Below are positions 43,874 to 51,540 of a DNA stretch of 64,000 nucleotides, one piece after another. The stretch's first letter is position 1; each line of letters opens with the position of its first letter. Position numbers and translations under genes: made by a program. Origin of the DNA: Azospirillum sp. 51_20 (GTDB lineage: Bacteria; Pseudomonadota; Alphaproteobacteria; RF32; CAG-239); assembly GCA_001917175.1 (NCBI GenBank), contig MNTV01000020.1:21085-85084 (forward strand), in the 5' to 3' direction. The notes beneath the pieces were generated by a model. The model was not told the origin of the DNA, made no database searches, and saw nothing but the letters and a program-made list of their open reading frames with translations.

Positions 43874-44400
43874 AAGAACGCTATATTCAAGGTCTGATTG
43901 CTTTGCGCCCGCGCGGCAAAATCTGGGAGGTCAAGCCCGGCAGCGTTACCATGCGCAAAATAGAAATTCAGGCCGAATATCTGGCAAAAGTCCACCAAAT
44001 GGCCGAAGACCTGCTGAAAGAAGCGCACCCCGGTTCGGTCGAGTTTCTGCTGGAGAACTGGGAAAACGCTTTTGGCCTGCCGCATACGGGAACTTTTGAG
44101 GAACGCCTGGCAACCTTGAATGCGGAGGCGGCCGCCGGTCTTTACAGCCGCTTTATGTATATTGACCTTTGCGCCACGCTGGGCGTGACGATTGAAATCC
44201 GGGAACATTACCCGTTTGTTTTCGGTCTGTCCGCGTTCGGGGAAAAATACGAGTGCGGCGTCGACGAAATAGTTTTCTGGTGGACGATTGTCATAAAGAA
44301 AGCCGATTCAGAGGCCGCTGTTGCCAAAATGAAGCAGTTTATCGGCAAATACAAACAAAGTCACACATTAGTCAAATATGAAGATGAAAGGACAAATTGA
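43864..44400 (+). CDS. Baseplate protein DUF2313/YmfQ family (Mu gp48)
   Basis: Encodes 178 residues. LIALRPRGKIWEV, AHPGSVEFLLENWENAFGLP and ERLATLNAEAAAG are family motifs. The last wedge gene before the fibre/tip genes. Confidence 0.83.
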   Translation: MDLKERYIQGLIALRPRGKIWEVKPGSVTMRKIEIQAEYLAKVHQMAEDLLKEAHPGSVEFLLENWENAFGLPHTGTFEERLATLNAEAAAGLYSRFMYIDLCATLGVTIEIREHYPFVFGLSAFGEKYECGVDEIVFWWTIVIKKADSEAAVAKMKQFIGKYKQSHTLVKYEDERTN

Positions 44401-45095
44401 TGAAAAAATATCCGCCGCTGGGGGAAACAAACCCGGATGCCCCTTATAAAAACGCCGACGTTACGACCGGAGAAAAAGGTTCGCACCCTGACGCAAAAGC
44501 GTTTGAAGCGATGATGCTTGAAATCATAAACGCAATTAAAAAAGCGGGTTACACGCCGGAAGACCGAAACGACCAGCTGGGCGACGCCATTTTGAAAATC
44601 GCGCAAAACGGTTTGTTCGGTTCCGTCGGCGACGGTCTGACGATTGCCGCCGGCGTCCTGAAAGCGGTAGTTGCCGGCGGTTTAAAATTTGACGGCGGCA
44701 AAATTGCCCTTAACCTGCACGACAGCTTACAGATTTTAAATAGCCAACTGGCGCAGGCCTATCTGATTTCTTTATCAAAAGCGGAAGATATGGCCGACAA
44801 TGTCATTCGGCCGCAGATTACGCGGACAATCCTCCGAAAGTCTATCACCGCGGCGACAACGTTCACTTTTGACAATTCGGCGATTGCCAGTGTGCCGGAC
44901 GGAACCCACGTCACGCTTGAACTTCATTTGAACATGAAAACCGTTTCCGCAATTTCATTCAACCCCGGCGTGGAATGGGACGGCGGCAAAGCGCCGACCA
45001 TGAACAAAGTCCGCGATTACTGGCTGGTATTGAGAACAGAAAACAAAGGTACAAGCTGGAAAGCCAGCTTGGGGAGCGATTTCAATGCCTATTAA
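44400..45095 (+). CDS. Tail fibre-like protein, short
   Basis: Encodes 231 residues from ATG 44400, overlapping the gp48 stop (TTGATGA). The N-terminal half (YPPLGETNPDAPYKNADV) suits a baseplate attachment part. The middle carries short repeats around SVGDGLTIAAGVLKAVVAGGLKFDGGKIALNLHDSLQ, and the C-terminus is a beta domain (FTFDNSAIASVPDGTHVTLELHLN). It precedes three glycine-rich tip genes. Confidence 0.65.
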   Translation: MKKYPPLGETNPDAPYKNADVTTGEKGSHPDAKAFEAMMLEIINAIKKAGYTPEDRNDQLGDAILKIAQNGLFGSVGDGLTIAAGVLKAVVAGGLKFDGGKIALNLHDSLQILNSQLAQAYLISLSKAEDMADNVIRPQITRTILRKSITAATTFTFDNSAIASVPDGTHVTLELHLNMKTVSAISFNPGVEWDGGKAPTMNKVRDYWLVLRTENKGTSWKASLGSDFNAY

Positions 45096-45786
45096 AGCAG
45101 CATTTTGGCCTTTGGGCGGTGGCAAGGAAGTCGACTCTTACCCACTTAATCATGTCGTTTTGGATTTGCGGCCGTTGCCGGAAAAAGGTGGAACGACAAA
45201 TATCAATCAGCGCTCGCAAATAAAAAAAGGCTATTTTGAACTGACAATGGCCGGCGGTGGCAGCAATTCGGCCTATTACGGCTGGGGCGGTATTGACGGC
45301 GCTTCCGGTGCCGGTTTCAAAGGAATTATTGAAATTTTTGACGATGTGGAAATTGACATTCAGGTCGGGGCGTATGTTCCTAAAAACTCCGGAGACCTTC
45401 GGCGACCGACTTTGTTCGGCGACTTTATCGAAGCCGGCGGTGCAACCGGCGCAACGGACTATGTCGGCGGCGGCAGCCCCGGAACTCTCATCATTAACAG
45501 CGTAACCTGGGCGAGAATTGTTGATCCGCAAATTCAGAACAACGGGCAGCAAAACTCAACTTTTCAACCTATCCCCGGAACAAACTACGGGCAAGAATTT
45601 TACACAGGTTATATGAAGCTGGTCTATTTAGGACTGACGATGGATGACATGTCCGTCGCTCTCACCGAATTAGACAAAAATCGGGGGGGGGTAAGCCGTT
45701 GGCTGAAATTTAAAAGGTATTTAAACAGCTTATTATTTAAGGCTTTTTATTATTTTAGACAAATTATTATCAGGAGGTTGCCATGA
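45085..45786 (+). CDS. Glycine-rich tail-tip protein A with poly-G tract near its 3' end
   Basis: Encodes 233 residues. It starts IKAAFWPLGGGKEV, shares the motif (I)xAxFWPxGG with genes B and C, and has glycine-rich loops (MAGGGSNSAYYGWGGIDGASGAGF). After the domain end YMKLVYLGL it continues through DKNRGGV, encoded across nine G (45683-45691), into a basic tail ending RQIIIRRLP. The tail's stop TGA overlaps the ATG of gene B. With eight or ten G the frame would stop within one to seven codons. Receptor recognition is inferred. Confidence 0.65.
   Translation: MPIKAAFWPLGGGKEVDSYPLNHVVLDLRPLPEKGGTTNINQRSQIKKGYFELTMAGGGSNSAYYGWGGIDGASGAGFKGIIEIFDDVEIDIQVGAYVPKNSGDLRRPTLFGDFIEAGGATGATDYVGGGSPGTLIINSVTWARIVDPQIQNNGQQNSTFQPIPGTNYGQEFYTGYMKLVYLGLTMDDMSVALTELDKNRGGVSRWLKFKRYLNSLLFKAFYYFRQIIIRRLP
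45683..45691 (+). repeat. Poly-G tract (G9)
   Basis: Nine consecutive G within the 3' part of tip gene A. This is the only length that keeps the frame open to the stop overlapping gene B. Such tracts are prone to slipped-strand length change. Confidence 0.85.
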
Positions 45787-46367
45787 GTATCAAAGCAGCT
45801 TTCTGGCCAATGTCCGGCGGCGCCGTGCGTGAGCCTTTCGATCCTAATCAGGTTTTAATTGAGAAAACCGGTCCTAATACCTATTCCGGCATATTGCCGG
45901 CCGGCATCTACGATTTAATCATAGCCGGCGGCGGTGGTGAAGGTCGGAGCTGGAACTTCGGCGGTGTCATTTTTCACAACGCCGGCGGTTCCGGGGCGGC
46001 GTGGGAAGGCCAATTTTATAACCCAACCGAGCAGCAGATAACGCTTTATGCCGGGAACGTCATGGAAGACAGTTTCCTCGACTTGGGCGGCGTGCGCATG
46101 ATTACGGCCGGCAAAGGCGGTAATTATTCAGGTGGGTCAACTGGTCAGCCCGGCGACGGCGGAATCATTTCCGTAAATGGCGCTTTAACCGTAGTTCAAC
46201 AGCGAAAAGCGCAAAACGGCAATCGTGGTTCGCGCGGATCAACCGGCACCAGCCCGACGGCTTCCGTTTGTTCTATTTATAATTGGGGTCAAGGGTCTTG
46301 GGGTTACGCTTCAGAAGCCAATTGGGTGGCCGGCGGAATCCGACTTCAATATATAAGACTTGAATAA
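45783..46367 (+). CDS. Glycine-rich tail-tip protein B
   Basis: Encodes 194 residues. The N-terminus IKAAFWPMSGGAV is homologous to A and C. The middle is Gly/Asn/Ser-rich (LIIAGGGGEGRSWNFGG, AGKGGNYSGGSTGQPGDGG, GNRGSRGSTG), and the end is GGIRLQYIRLE. AGGAGG lies 7 nt upstream. Probably one of several alternative tip proteins. Confidence 0.65.
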   Translation: MSIKAAFWPMSGGAVREPFDPNQVLIEKTGPNTYSGILPAGIYDLIIAGGGGEGRSWNFGGVIFHNAGGSGAAWEGQFYNPTEQQITLYAGNVMEDSFLDLGGVRMITAGKGGNYSGGSTGQPGDGGIISVNGALTVVQQRKAQNGNRGSRGSTGTSPTASVCSIYNWGQGSWGYASEANWVAGGIRLQYIRLE

Positions 46368-46381
46368 AAGGAGATAACACA

Positions 46382-46492
46382 TTGATTTTACGTAAAATTA
46401 TCGGGGGGGGTAGAGCCTGCCGAGTCTTAAAAAACAAAGGCTTACAGAAAAAAAATAAGGTTTTTGTTTATTATTATGGAGGCCAAAGATGA
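46382..46492 (+). CDS. Short poly-G-spanning leader frame coupled to tip gene C
   Basis: A 36-codon frame from TTG 46382 (AGGAG 8 nt upstream). It reads ILRKIIGGGRACRVLKNKGLQKKN and onward, crossing eight G (46403-46410), and ends with TGA at 46490-46492 overlapping the ATG of gene C. With seven or nine G it would terminate early. The parallel with the tail of gene A suggests a regulatory coupling peptide rather than a functional protein. Confidence 0.45.
   Translation: MILRKIIGGGRACRVLKNKGLQKKNKVFVYYYGGQR
46403..46410 (+). repeat. Poly-G tract (G8)
   Basis: Eight G in the context ATCGGGGGGGGTAGAGCC, matching ATCGGGGGGGGGTAAGCC of the tract in gene A. It lies between tip genes B and C. Confidence 0.85.
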
Positions 46493-47118
46493 CAATACCA
46501 GCCGGATTTTGGCCAATGGGTGGGAAAAGGGAAGTTTGTCCCTACACCGCCAATCAAAAGCTTTTAGATATTCGTCCCAGTTCGACTTCTGCCGTTTCCG
46601 GCAGTATTGAAATTTTGGCCGACGGCCGGTTCAAACTCGAATTAGAAGCCGCCGGAGGCGCCGGTTCCGGTTGGCAAGACGAAAACGTTTGGGCGGGCGG
46701 CGGTTCCGCTGCTGCAATTGTGGTTGAGGTTATTCTAACCGCTGGCAAATATCTTTACAGCGTACCGGGAAAGACTAAAGCTTCCGGCTTTTGGACGTCC
46801 GGTGGCTCGGGCGGTACGGCTTATTTCAAAAGCAGCAACGCTTCAGCGGTCAACTTTAAAGTCACCGGCGGCAAAAGTACCTACGGTTCAACGAACAATG
46901 CCGGCGGAACCGTCAGCAGCTTTACCGGTACAGTCAAAAAGACGGTGTTAAAGAAAAACGGCAACGCCGCCAGCGGCTGGACAAACGCGCCCGGGGCTGA
47001 AAATGCCGGCGGCGCGTCGGTCTATGTTGTTGACAACGTCAAATTCGGTGCCGGAGGCAGTACGACAAAAGCCGGTAATCAGGGCTTTTTGAGGTTAACA
47101 TTTATAAGTGAGGAGTAG
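46489..47118 (+). CDS. Glycine-rich tail-tip protein C
   Basis: Encodes 209 residues. The N-terminus IPAGFWPMGGKREV is homologous to A and B. A Gly/Ala/Ser-rich beta domain (LEAAGGAGSGWQDENVWAGGGSAAA, SGGSGGTAYFKSSNAS) ends with GNQGFLRLTFISEE. TGGAGG is 7 nt upstream of the start. Confidence 0.65.
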   Translation: MTIPAGFWPMGGKREVCPYTANQKLLDIRPSSTSAVSGSIEILADGRFKLELEAAGGAGSGWQDENVWAGGGSAAAIVVEVILTAGKYLYSVPGKTKASGFWTSGGSGGTAYFKSSNASAVNFKVTGGKSTYGSTNNAGGTVSSFTGTVKKTVLKKNGNAASGWTNAPGAENAGGASVYVVDNVKFGAGGSTTKAGNQGFLRLTFISEE

Positions 47119-47120
47119 AA

Positions 47121-47552
47121 ATGCAGCATACACACGCAAAATTCATCGATAAAAATACAGTTGAATTTCCGCCAGTCAATGACAACACCAGAGGAATTAT
47201 CAACTATTTTGCCGCACCGGAGTTGTTAGAGGCCGACGGCTATCTGTCGTTTGTTGGTATGGAATACCCGGCTGACGGCAAAAACTACTCGGCAGTTTAT
47301 GAAGTCCGAGATAACAAAATCTATCAGAGCTGGCAGGAAATCGTCCCCGAACCGGAAGATGAACCTGCGATTCCGGCCGAAGAACAGCGGCGGCAGGCCT
47401 ATCTCGCTATAACTGACGGTATGGAAGCCGAACTCGCCTATAAGACGCGTAAAGGCTATCCGGCAGAGGAATTAAAAGCCATTGAAGAGAAAATCGACCG
47501 GCTGCGTGCGCAAATTAAAACCATGTATCCAGACGAGGCGGAAGTTCAATGA
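47121..47552 (+). CDS. Tail fibre assembly-like protein
   Basis: Encodes 143 residues. An N-terminal soluble domain is followed by a Pro/Glu linker (EIVPEPEDEPAIPAEEQRRQAYLAITDGMEAELAY) and a helical end. The linker plus helix matches tail-fibre assembly chaperones that sit after fibre genes. It overlaps the inner spanin by 4 bp. Confidence 0.55.
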   Translation: MQHTHAKFIDKNTVEFPPVNDNTRGIINYFAAPELLEADGYLSFVGMEYPADGKNYSAVYEVRDNKIYQSWQEIVPEPEDEPAIPAEEQRRQAYLAITDGMEAELAYKTRKGYPAEELKAIEEKIDRLRAQIKTMYPDEAEVQ

Positions 47553-47764
47553 AAAGCGCCGCTTTGTATTTATTAATAGCCGGATTGCTCGGTTGCAGCT
47601 GGTTTTTTGCTTATCAATCAGGAAAAAAACAGGCCAATTTTGAACATGTCGTAAAGCAACAAGAGGTTATCAAAGATGAGAAAAATTGCGCGAATAATCT
47701 TCTGGCCAAGCCTAGCCTTAATGACGATGCCGTTGTTCGGCTGCTCGACGCCGGCCGTTTGTAA
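47549..47764 (+). CDS. Inner-membrane spanin (Rz-like)
   Basis: Encodes 71 residues: an N-terminal membrane anchor (about 4-22: AALYLLIAGLLGCSWFFAY) then a charged periplasmic helix (QANFEHVVKQQEVIKDEKN). The next gene is embedded in another frame and is a lipoprotein, the diagnostic Rz/Rz1 overlap. Confidence 0.7.
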   Translation: MKSAALYLLIAGLLGCSWFFAYQSGKKQANFEHVVKQQEVIKDEKNCANNLLAKPSLNDDAVVRLLDAGRL

Positions 47765-47906
47765 AGCGGATTGCATCGCCTGGCCGGTTGGAGGAAAGCC
47801 GGTTGCCGGTGTTTATCGCAAGCTGACCGCAGAAGACCGAGCCGTCATGAATGAATGGCTTAACAGACTTTATAAAGTCCGCCAACTCCCGACTTTTTGT
47901 CAGTAA
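47676..47906 (+). CDS. Outer-membrane spanin lipoprotein (Rz1-like)
   Basis: Encodes 76 residues, overlapping the Rz-like gene by 89 bp in a different frame. The signal is MRKIARIIFWPSLALMTMPLFGC, written in part, with acylated Cys23. The mature part has PAVCKADCIAWPVGG. With the inner spanin it would fuse the two membranes during lysis. Confidence 0.7.
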   Translation: MRKIARIIFWPSLALMTMPLFGCSTPAVCKADCIAWPVGGKPVAGVYRKLTAEDRAVMNEWLNRLYKVRQLPTFCQ

Positions 47907-47925
47907 TTATTATTCAATAGCGGAC

Positions 47926-47985
47926 GGGGCGCGCCAACGCCCCGCCTTGCGGATTGCTCTCCGCAAAGAGAAAGCCCGTCCGGGC
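47926..47985 (+). terminator. Cluster of three stem-loops after spanin genes
   Basis: GGGGCG/CGCCCC (47926-47943), TTGCGG/CCGCAA (47947-47966) and GCCCG-TC-CGGGC (47974-47985) in series without a long T run. Probably ends or processes the late transcript before the methylase gene. Confidence 0.5.
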
Positions 47986-48039
47986 GGTCTTCCTGCTCAC
48001 TATACATCTAATTAAATGCAGGAAAGGAAATAGAACATT

Positions 48040-48870
48040 ATGAGAACAAAATCAATACAAAATATTGTTAATTTTGAGGTTAAACCGATAAACCCGATTG
48101 CGCCTTATCTGGGCGGCAAGCGGTTGCTGGCCAAGACTATAATTCCTTTAATAGATAAAATCCCACACAATATATATTGTGAACCTTTCATTGGTATGGG
48201 CGGCATCTTTTTCAGACGGACAAAAAAGCCAAAATGCGAGGCTGTCAATGACATAAACAGCGAAATCGTCAACATGTTCCGTATGGTGGAGCGTTTCCCG
48301 GATTATCTGGCCGATATGTTGCGGTTTAAGATTTGCAGCCGCGCCGAGTTCAAACGTATGCTTGCCACCCCGCCGCTGCTCTTGACCGAGCTGGAGCGAG
48401 CCGTCAGATACTTGTATATTCAAAAAAATGCTTTCGGAGGCAAGACATTTAGCCAGGTTTTCGGAGTTGCACTTGAGCGAACGCGCTTTGATTCCGAGCG
48501 TATCATTCCGCAAATTCACATGCTGCACAAACGTTTGGCCGGTGTTTATGTTGAATGCTTGCCGTATCAGGAGTTTATAAAACGCTACGACCGGCCGGAC
48601 ACGCTGTTTTATCTCGATCCGCCGTACTGGGGCTGTGAAAGCTTTTACGGAAAAGACTTTTTCAGCCGGGCGGATTTTGGCGAACTGGCCAAGCTCTTAA
48701 AGGGCATAAAAGGCAAATTTATAATGAGTATTAACGACGTACCAGAAATCAGGGCAATATTCAAAGGCTTTCACCAGAAGGAAGTCAACACCCGCTACAC
48801 CGCCGGCACCCAATCCGGCAAAAAAGCCGCAGAACTGCTGATCGGCAATATTGACTTAAGTCTTTTGTAA
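48040..48870 (+). CDS. Dam-type (D12 class) adenine-N6 DNA methyltransferase
   Basis: Encodes 276 residues. SAM-binding YCEPFIGMGGIFF (46-58), preceded by PYLGGKR (22-28), and catalytic DPPYWG (193-198). This order is typical of Dam-like enzymes (GATC is the usual target, not proved here). In Mu the right end carries mom, a DNA modification gene that protects the phage from restriction; this methylase occupies that place. Confidence 0.85.
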   Translation: MRTKSIQNIVNFEVKPINPIAPYLGGKRLLAKTIIPLIDKIPHNIYCEPFIGMGGIFFRRTKKPKCEAVNDINSEIVNMFRMVERFPDYLADMLRFKICSRAEFKRMLATPPLLLTELERAVRYLYIQKNAFGGKTFSQVFGVALERTRFDSERIIPQIHMLHKRLAGVYVECLPYQEFIKRYDRPDTLFYLDPPYWGCESFYGKDFFSRADFGELAKLLKGIKGKFIMSINDVPEIRAIFKGFHQKEVNTRYTAGTQSGKKAAELLIGNIDLSLL

Positions 48871-49179
48871 TTCGGCAAATGCCGGGGTTTGGCAGGTTTT
48901 GACATATTCGGCTTTCAGCAGTTCGTCATCCTGCCATACTTCGGCCCAAATGCCGATTTGATAACACCCCGACCAGTATTCCGGTTTAACGGCCGACAAA
49001 GCTTTTTGATATTCGTTTTGCGCGGCCGTCGGCTTGTCATAGCAAAGCCAGAAGCGGCCGGACGTTCTGAACGCCGTCCCGTCCCAAACGGCCCGATAAT
49101 AAACGCCGCGGGCGGATAAATCGGCTTCAAGCCGGATTGTGTAAACCGTTGTTATCATATAAACAGCATAACCGGTCAT
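48856..49179 (-). CDS. Hypothetical reverse-strand gene at the prophage right end
   Basis: Encodes 107 residues on the minus strand, overlapping the methylase 3' end by 15 bp. Start ATG 49179 or internal ATG 49158. Soluble, Trp/Tyr-rich (GVYYRAVWDGTAFRTSGRFWLCYDKP, YWSGCYQIGIWAEVW). Convergent with the late genes, so it may be a lysogen-expressed cargo gene. No family recognised. Confidence 0.5.
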   Translation of the reverse strand: MTGYAVYMITTVYTIRLEADLSARGVYYRAVWDGTAFRTSGRFWLCYDKPTAAQNEYQKALSAVKPEYWSGCYQIGIWAEVWQDDELLKAEYVKTCQTPAFAELQKT

Positions 49180-49407
49180 CTGGTGCGGTAAAAAGCCGGA
49201 AAAAGGTCTATATGTATTATAGCAAAGGCAATCCTTAAGATTTACCGTCCGTTAAACGAACGTTTAAAAACGGCTTAAAAAAGCCGTTAAACAAAGATTT
49301 TTTTTTAGATTTTATGTAAAACCAAATTGCAATTTTGGACACAAAAGCCGCAGAAAAGCTATGTAAAACCATCTTTCGCGCTACGTAAAACCATTTTGCG
49401 CGCTACA
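49180..49407. promoter_or_regulatory. Prophage right-end region, no gene
   Basis: Contains three repeats of TAYGTAAAACCA: about 49312 (TATGTAAAACCAAATTGC), 49360 (TATGTAAAACCATCTTTCG) and 49382 (TACGTAAAACCATTTTGCGC). These are probable transposase-binding sites R3, R2 and R1. A stem AACGGCTT/AAGCCGTT (49269-49288) followed by a T9 run is a likely terminator. The end is CGCGCTACA. Confidence 0.7.
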
Positions 49408-49412
49408 AAAGG
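49408..49412 (+). repeat. Target-site duplication, right copy (AAAGG)
   Basis: Identical to 15576-15580. It restores the IS200 frame when the prophage is removed in silico (LKGK codons). Confidence 0.88.
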
Positions 49413-49612
49413 CAAACAATATAAAAATGCAGGATATGAATACAGGGGCAGACAAATTTGGCATCATAGGTAACTATGTTGATACAACAGGGAAAACCTT
49501 CAAAAAATCACAAAGTATAGAACCGCCTAAAAGAAGACAAGAAGGCAAGTCAGCCGACTACGGATTCTGCCCTGTTTATGATTCGAACGTCTGCATAAGC
49601 AGGCAGATGTAG
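49413..49612 (+). pseudogene. IS200-type transposase TnpA, C-terminal half
   Basis: Continues the gene cut at 15580: NAGYEYRGRQIWHHR matches the KFKYRNREFWCRG region, then NYVDTTGKTFKKSQ matches YVDTVGKNTARIQ after a one-base frameshift. A residual C-terminal tail follows. The catalytic tyrosine region is degraded. A CCGGCC/GGCCGG stem (49623-49654) downstream may be the element's right-end hairpin. Confidence 0.7.
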
Positions 49613-49654
49613 ACATACCGGTCCGGCCGTAAGGCTTGCGTAACTTCGGGCCGG

Positions 49655-50303
49655 GCGTTTGAGTTTCGGGACGGTTAATACCACTTACATTAGCCGGTGG
49701 TCGTTTATAATGAGCCACATAATATTTGTATGGACGGAATTAATTGCGCCGTCCGGACATGGCCGGAAAGATAGTTTCCTCAGACGTATGAGAAGAACCA
49801 TCGGCTACACCGGGCGGTATCTTTTTCCCTGCCCGTTCTCAGCCGGACTTTCTCCCCTTTTCTCTTCTGCCCTTGTCACATCTTTTCCCTCTTCTCCTCG
49901 TACCGTCATTTCTTTTTTCGCCCCGATCAGCCCCTTTCGCTTTTATCCGGCAACAGGCGTTTCTTCCTGCTTTATCGCAAGCTTTCTCTTGTCCGTCATC
50001 GTTTCGACCGCTCCGCTCTGCCTTTCCTCCGCTCATTTTTTGCCTCACTTTTTCTCCGCCGCACCGCATTCCTCCTGCTTGCACCATATTCGCTTTCCCC
50101 CTTTTCTTTTCCTTTCCCTGCCCTTGTCACCTCTTTACCGCCCCTCCTTCGCCCGCTGTTATCAGCCCTCTTCTCCGCTCACCTCCATCGGCCGCTTTTC
50201 CGCCTCTTCCGCTCTCTTCCTGTGACACAAAAAACTTGATTTTTGTCTAAAAAAATCTATATTTAAAACAAAAGCTATTATTAACCCTAAAAATTATTCG
50301 TAT
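49655..50303. other. Pyrimidine-rich noncoding tract
   Basis: From about 49825 to 50222 the plus strand is overwhelmingly C and T (TTTCTCCCCTTTTCTCTTCTG style), with only scattered purines. The open frames across it are compositional artefacts (Pro/Ser/Phe-rich). No tandem period is obvious by eye. The last 80 bp form an AT-rich promoter-like lead into the aminopeptidase. Confidence 0.6.
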
Positions 50304-51416
50304 ATGGAAAAAGACCATCGTTTAAGAAAACTGGCGCAAAACGTTTTGCAAAACTCCGTTTGTCTGCAGCCCGGCGAAAAGATTTACATCGAAACTTCCG
50401 GCACGCTGACAACCGATTTTTTAACCGTTTTGATTGAAGAAACGATCAGACTCGGCGCCGTTCCGTTCTATTATTACAACGACACGCTGCTCAGAAATGC
50501 GCTTCTCTGCAATGCCTCAGAGCTGCAAATCCGCGAACACGCAAAACTGCATGCCCGGATTATGGAACAAATGGACGCCTATGTCGGCATCCGCTGCGTT
50601 GACAACCCGATCGACGCCGCCGTGCCGGGCATGGAACAAAACACGATGTTTCACCGGCAGTACGCCAAGCCCGTTCATTTCGACATCCGCATTCCGAAAA
50701 CCAAATGGTGCCTTTTGCGTTATCCGACCCCGGTCATGGCGTTTCAGTCAAACATGTCGACCGAAGAGTTTGAAAACTTTTACTTTTCGGCCTGTCTGAC
50801 GGATTATCGCCGGATGTATATCGCCATGCAGCCGCTGGTAAAGCTGATGGAAAAAACCGACAAGGTTCGGATTGTCGCGCCCGAAACCGATTTAAGTTTT
50901 TCAATCAAAAACATTCCGGTTACGGCCTGTCACGGTTTGCGAAACATTCCCGACGGCGAAGTCTACAGCGCACCGGTTATCGATTCGGTAAACGGCAAAA
51001 TCAAATTCAACACCGTTTGCCCGCAAAACGGACGGATGTTTACCGGCATTTCGCTGACTTTCCGCAACGGAAAAGCCGTTGAGGCCGGCGCCGACAACTA
51101 TGTCGACGATCTGCAAAAGATACTCGACACCGATTCCGGCTCCCGTTATACCGGCGAATTTGCCTTCGGCCTCAATCCGTTTATCAACCGCGCCGTCGGT
51201 GATACGTTGTTTGACGAAAAAATCTCCGGTTCCGTTCATCTGGCGCTCGGCAACTTTTGCGGCAACGCCTGTAACGGCAACCGTTCCGGCATTCACTGGG
51301 ATCTGGTGCAAATACAAACGCCGGAATACGGCGGCGGCGAAATCTGGTTTGACGATGTGCTGATCCGCAAGGACGGACTTTTCGTTTTGCCTGAATTGCA
51401 GGATCTGAATCCCTGA
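50304..51416 (+). CDS. M29-family aminopeptidase
   Basis: Encodes 370 residues. The N-terminal substrate domain (AQNVLQNSVCLQPGEKIYIE) leads to the dinuclear metal site: IPDGEVY (Glu), TGEFAFGLNP (Glu), SVHLALGNFCG (His), SGIHWDLV (His and Asp). These ligands match AmpS/AmpT-like thermophilic-type aminopeptidases (M29). It releases N-terminal residues from peptides, probably in the cytoplasm. A monocistronic unit with its own terminator. Confidence 0.82.
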   Translation: MEKDHRLRKLAQNVLQNSVCLQPGEKIYIETSGTLTTDFLTVLIEETIRLGAVPFYYYNDTLLRNALLCNASELQIREHAKLHARIMEQMDAYVGIRCVDNPIDAAVPGMEQNTMFHRQYAKPVHFDIRIPKTKWCLLRYPTPVMAFQSNMSTEEFENFYFSACLTDYRRMYIAMQPLVKLMEKTDKVRIVAPETDLSFSIKNIPVTACHGLRNIPDGEVYSAPVIDSVNGKIKFNTVCPQNGRMFTGISLTFRNGKAVEAGADNYVDDLQKILDTDSGSRYTGEFAFGLNPFINRAVGDTLFDEKISGSVHLALGNFCGNACNGNRSGIHWDLVQIQTPEYGGGEIWFDDVLIRKDGLFVLPELQDLNP

Positions 51417-51441
51417 AAAACACAAGGTCAAAAAAGAACAA

Positions 51442-51472
51442 AAAACTCCCGGAATTTTCGGGAGTTTTTTTT
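51442..51472 (+). terminator. Terminator after aminopeptidase
   Basis: AAAACTCCCG-GAATTTT-CGGGAGTTTTTTTT. Confidence 0.87.
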
Positions 51473-51491
51473 ACTTGTCATTATGCAAAAG

Positions 51492-51524
51492 AAAAACGTC
51501 TGCCCTAAAGGGACAGACGTTTTT
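51492..51524. terminator. Second, bidirectional terminator
   Basis: AAAAACGTCTG / CAGACGTTTTT stem with inner CCCT/AGGG pairing. It serves the leftward lipoprotein gene ending at 51541. Confidence 0.82.
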
Positions 51525-51540
51525 CTTTCTGCCGGATTTT

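Larger units (their letters stand above)
15581..49407 (+). mobile_element. Mu-like transposable prophage (33,827 bp)
   Basis: Bounded by 5'-TGTA...TACA-3' termini and a 5-bp AAAGG duplication. At both ends the core GGTTTTAC begins 15 nt inside the terminus. Content follows bacteriophage Mu order: CI/S24-type repressor on the minus strand, Ner, MuA-type DDE transposase, MuB ATPase, DUF3164, GemA, Mor, lysis genes, terminase, portal (DUF935), head morphogenesis, protease, gpT capsid, sheath, tube, tape measure, baseplate, tail tips and a DNA methylase. The tape-measure gene is frameshifted, so virion production may be blocked. It is inserted into a decayed IS200 transposase gene. Confidence 0.95.

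Noticed and set aside
44397..47118. Diversity-generating retroelement or invertible tail-fibre segment
   Set aside because: No reverse transcriptase, no template repeat, no recombinase gene and no inverted repeats around the tip genes were seen.
49659..50250. Open frames of 125-188 codons
   Set aside because: Product of pyrimidine-rich composition (Pro/Ser/Phe strings); no start signals.
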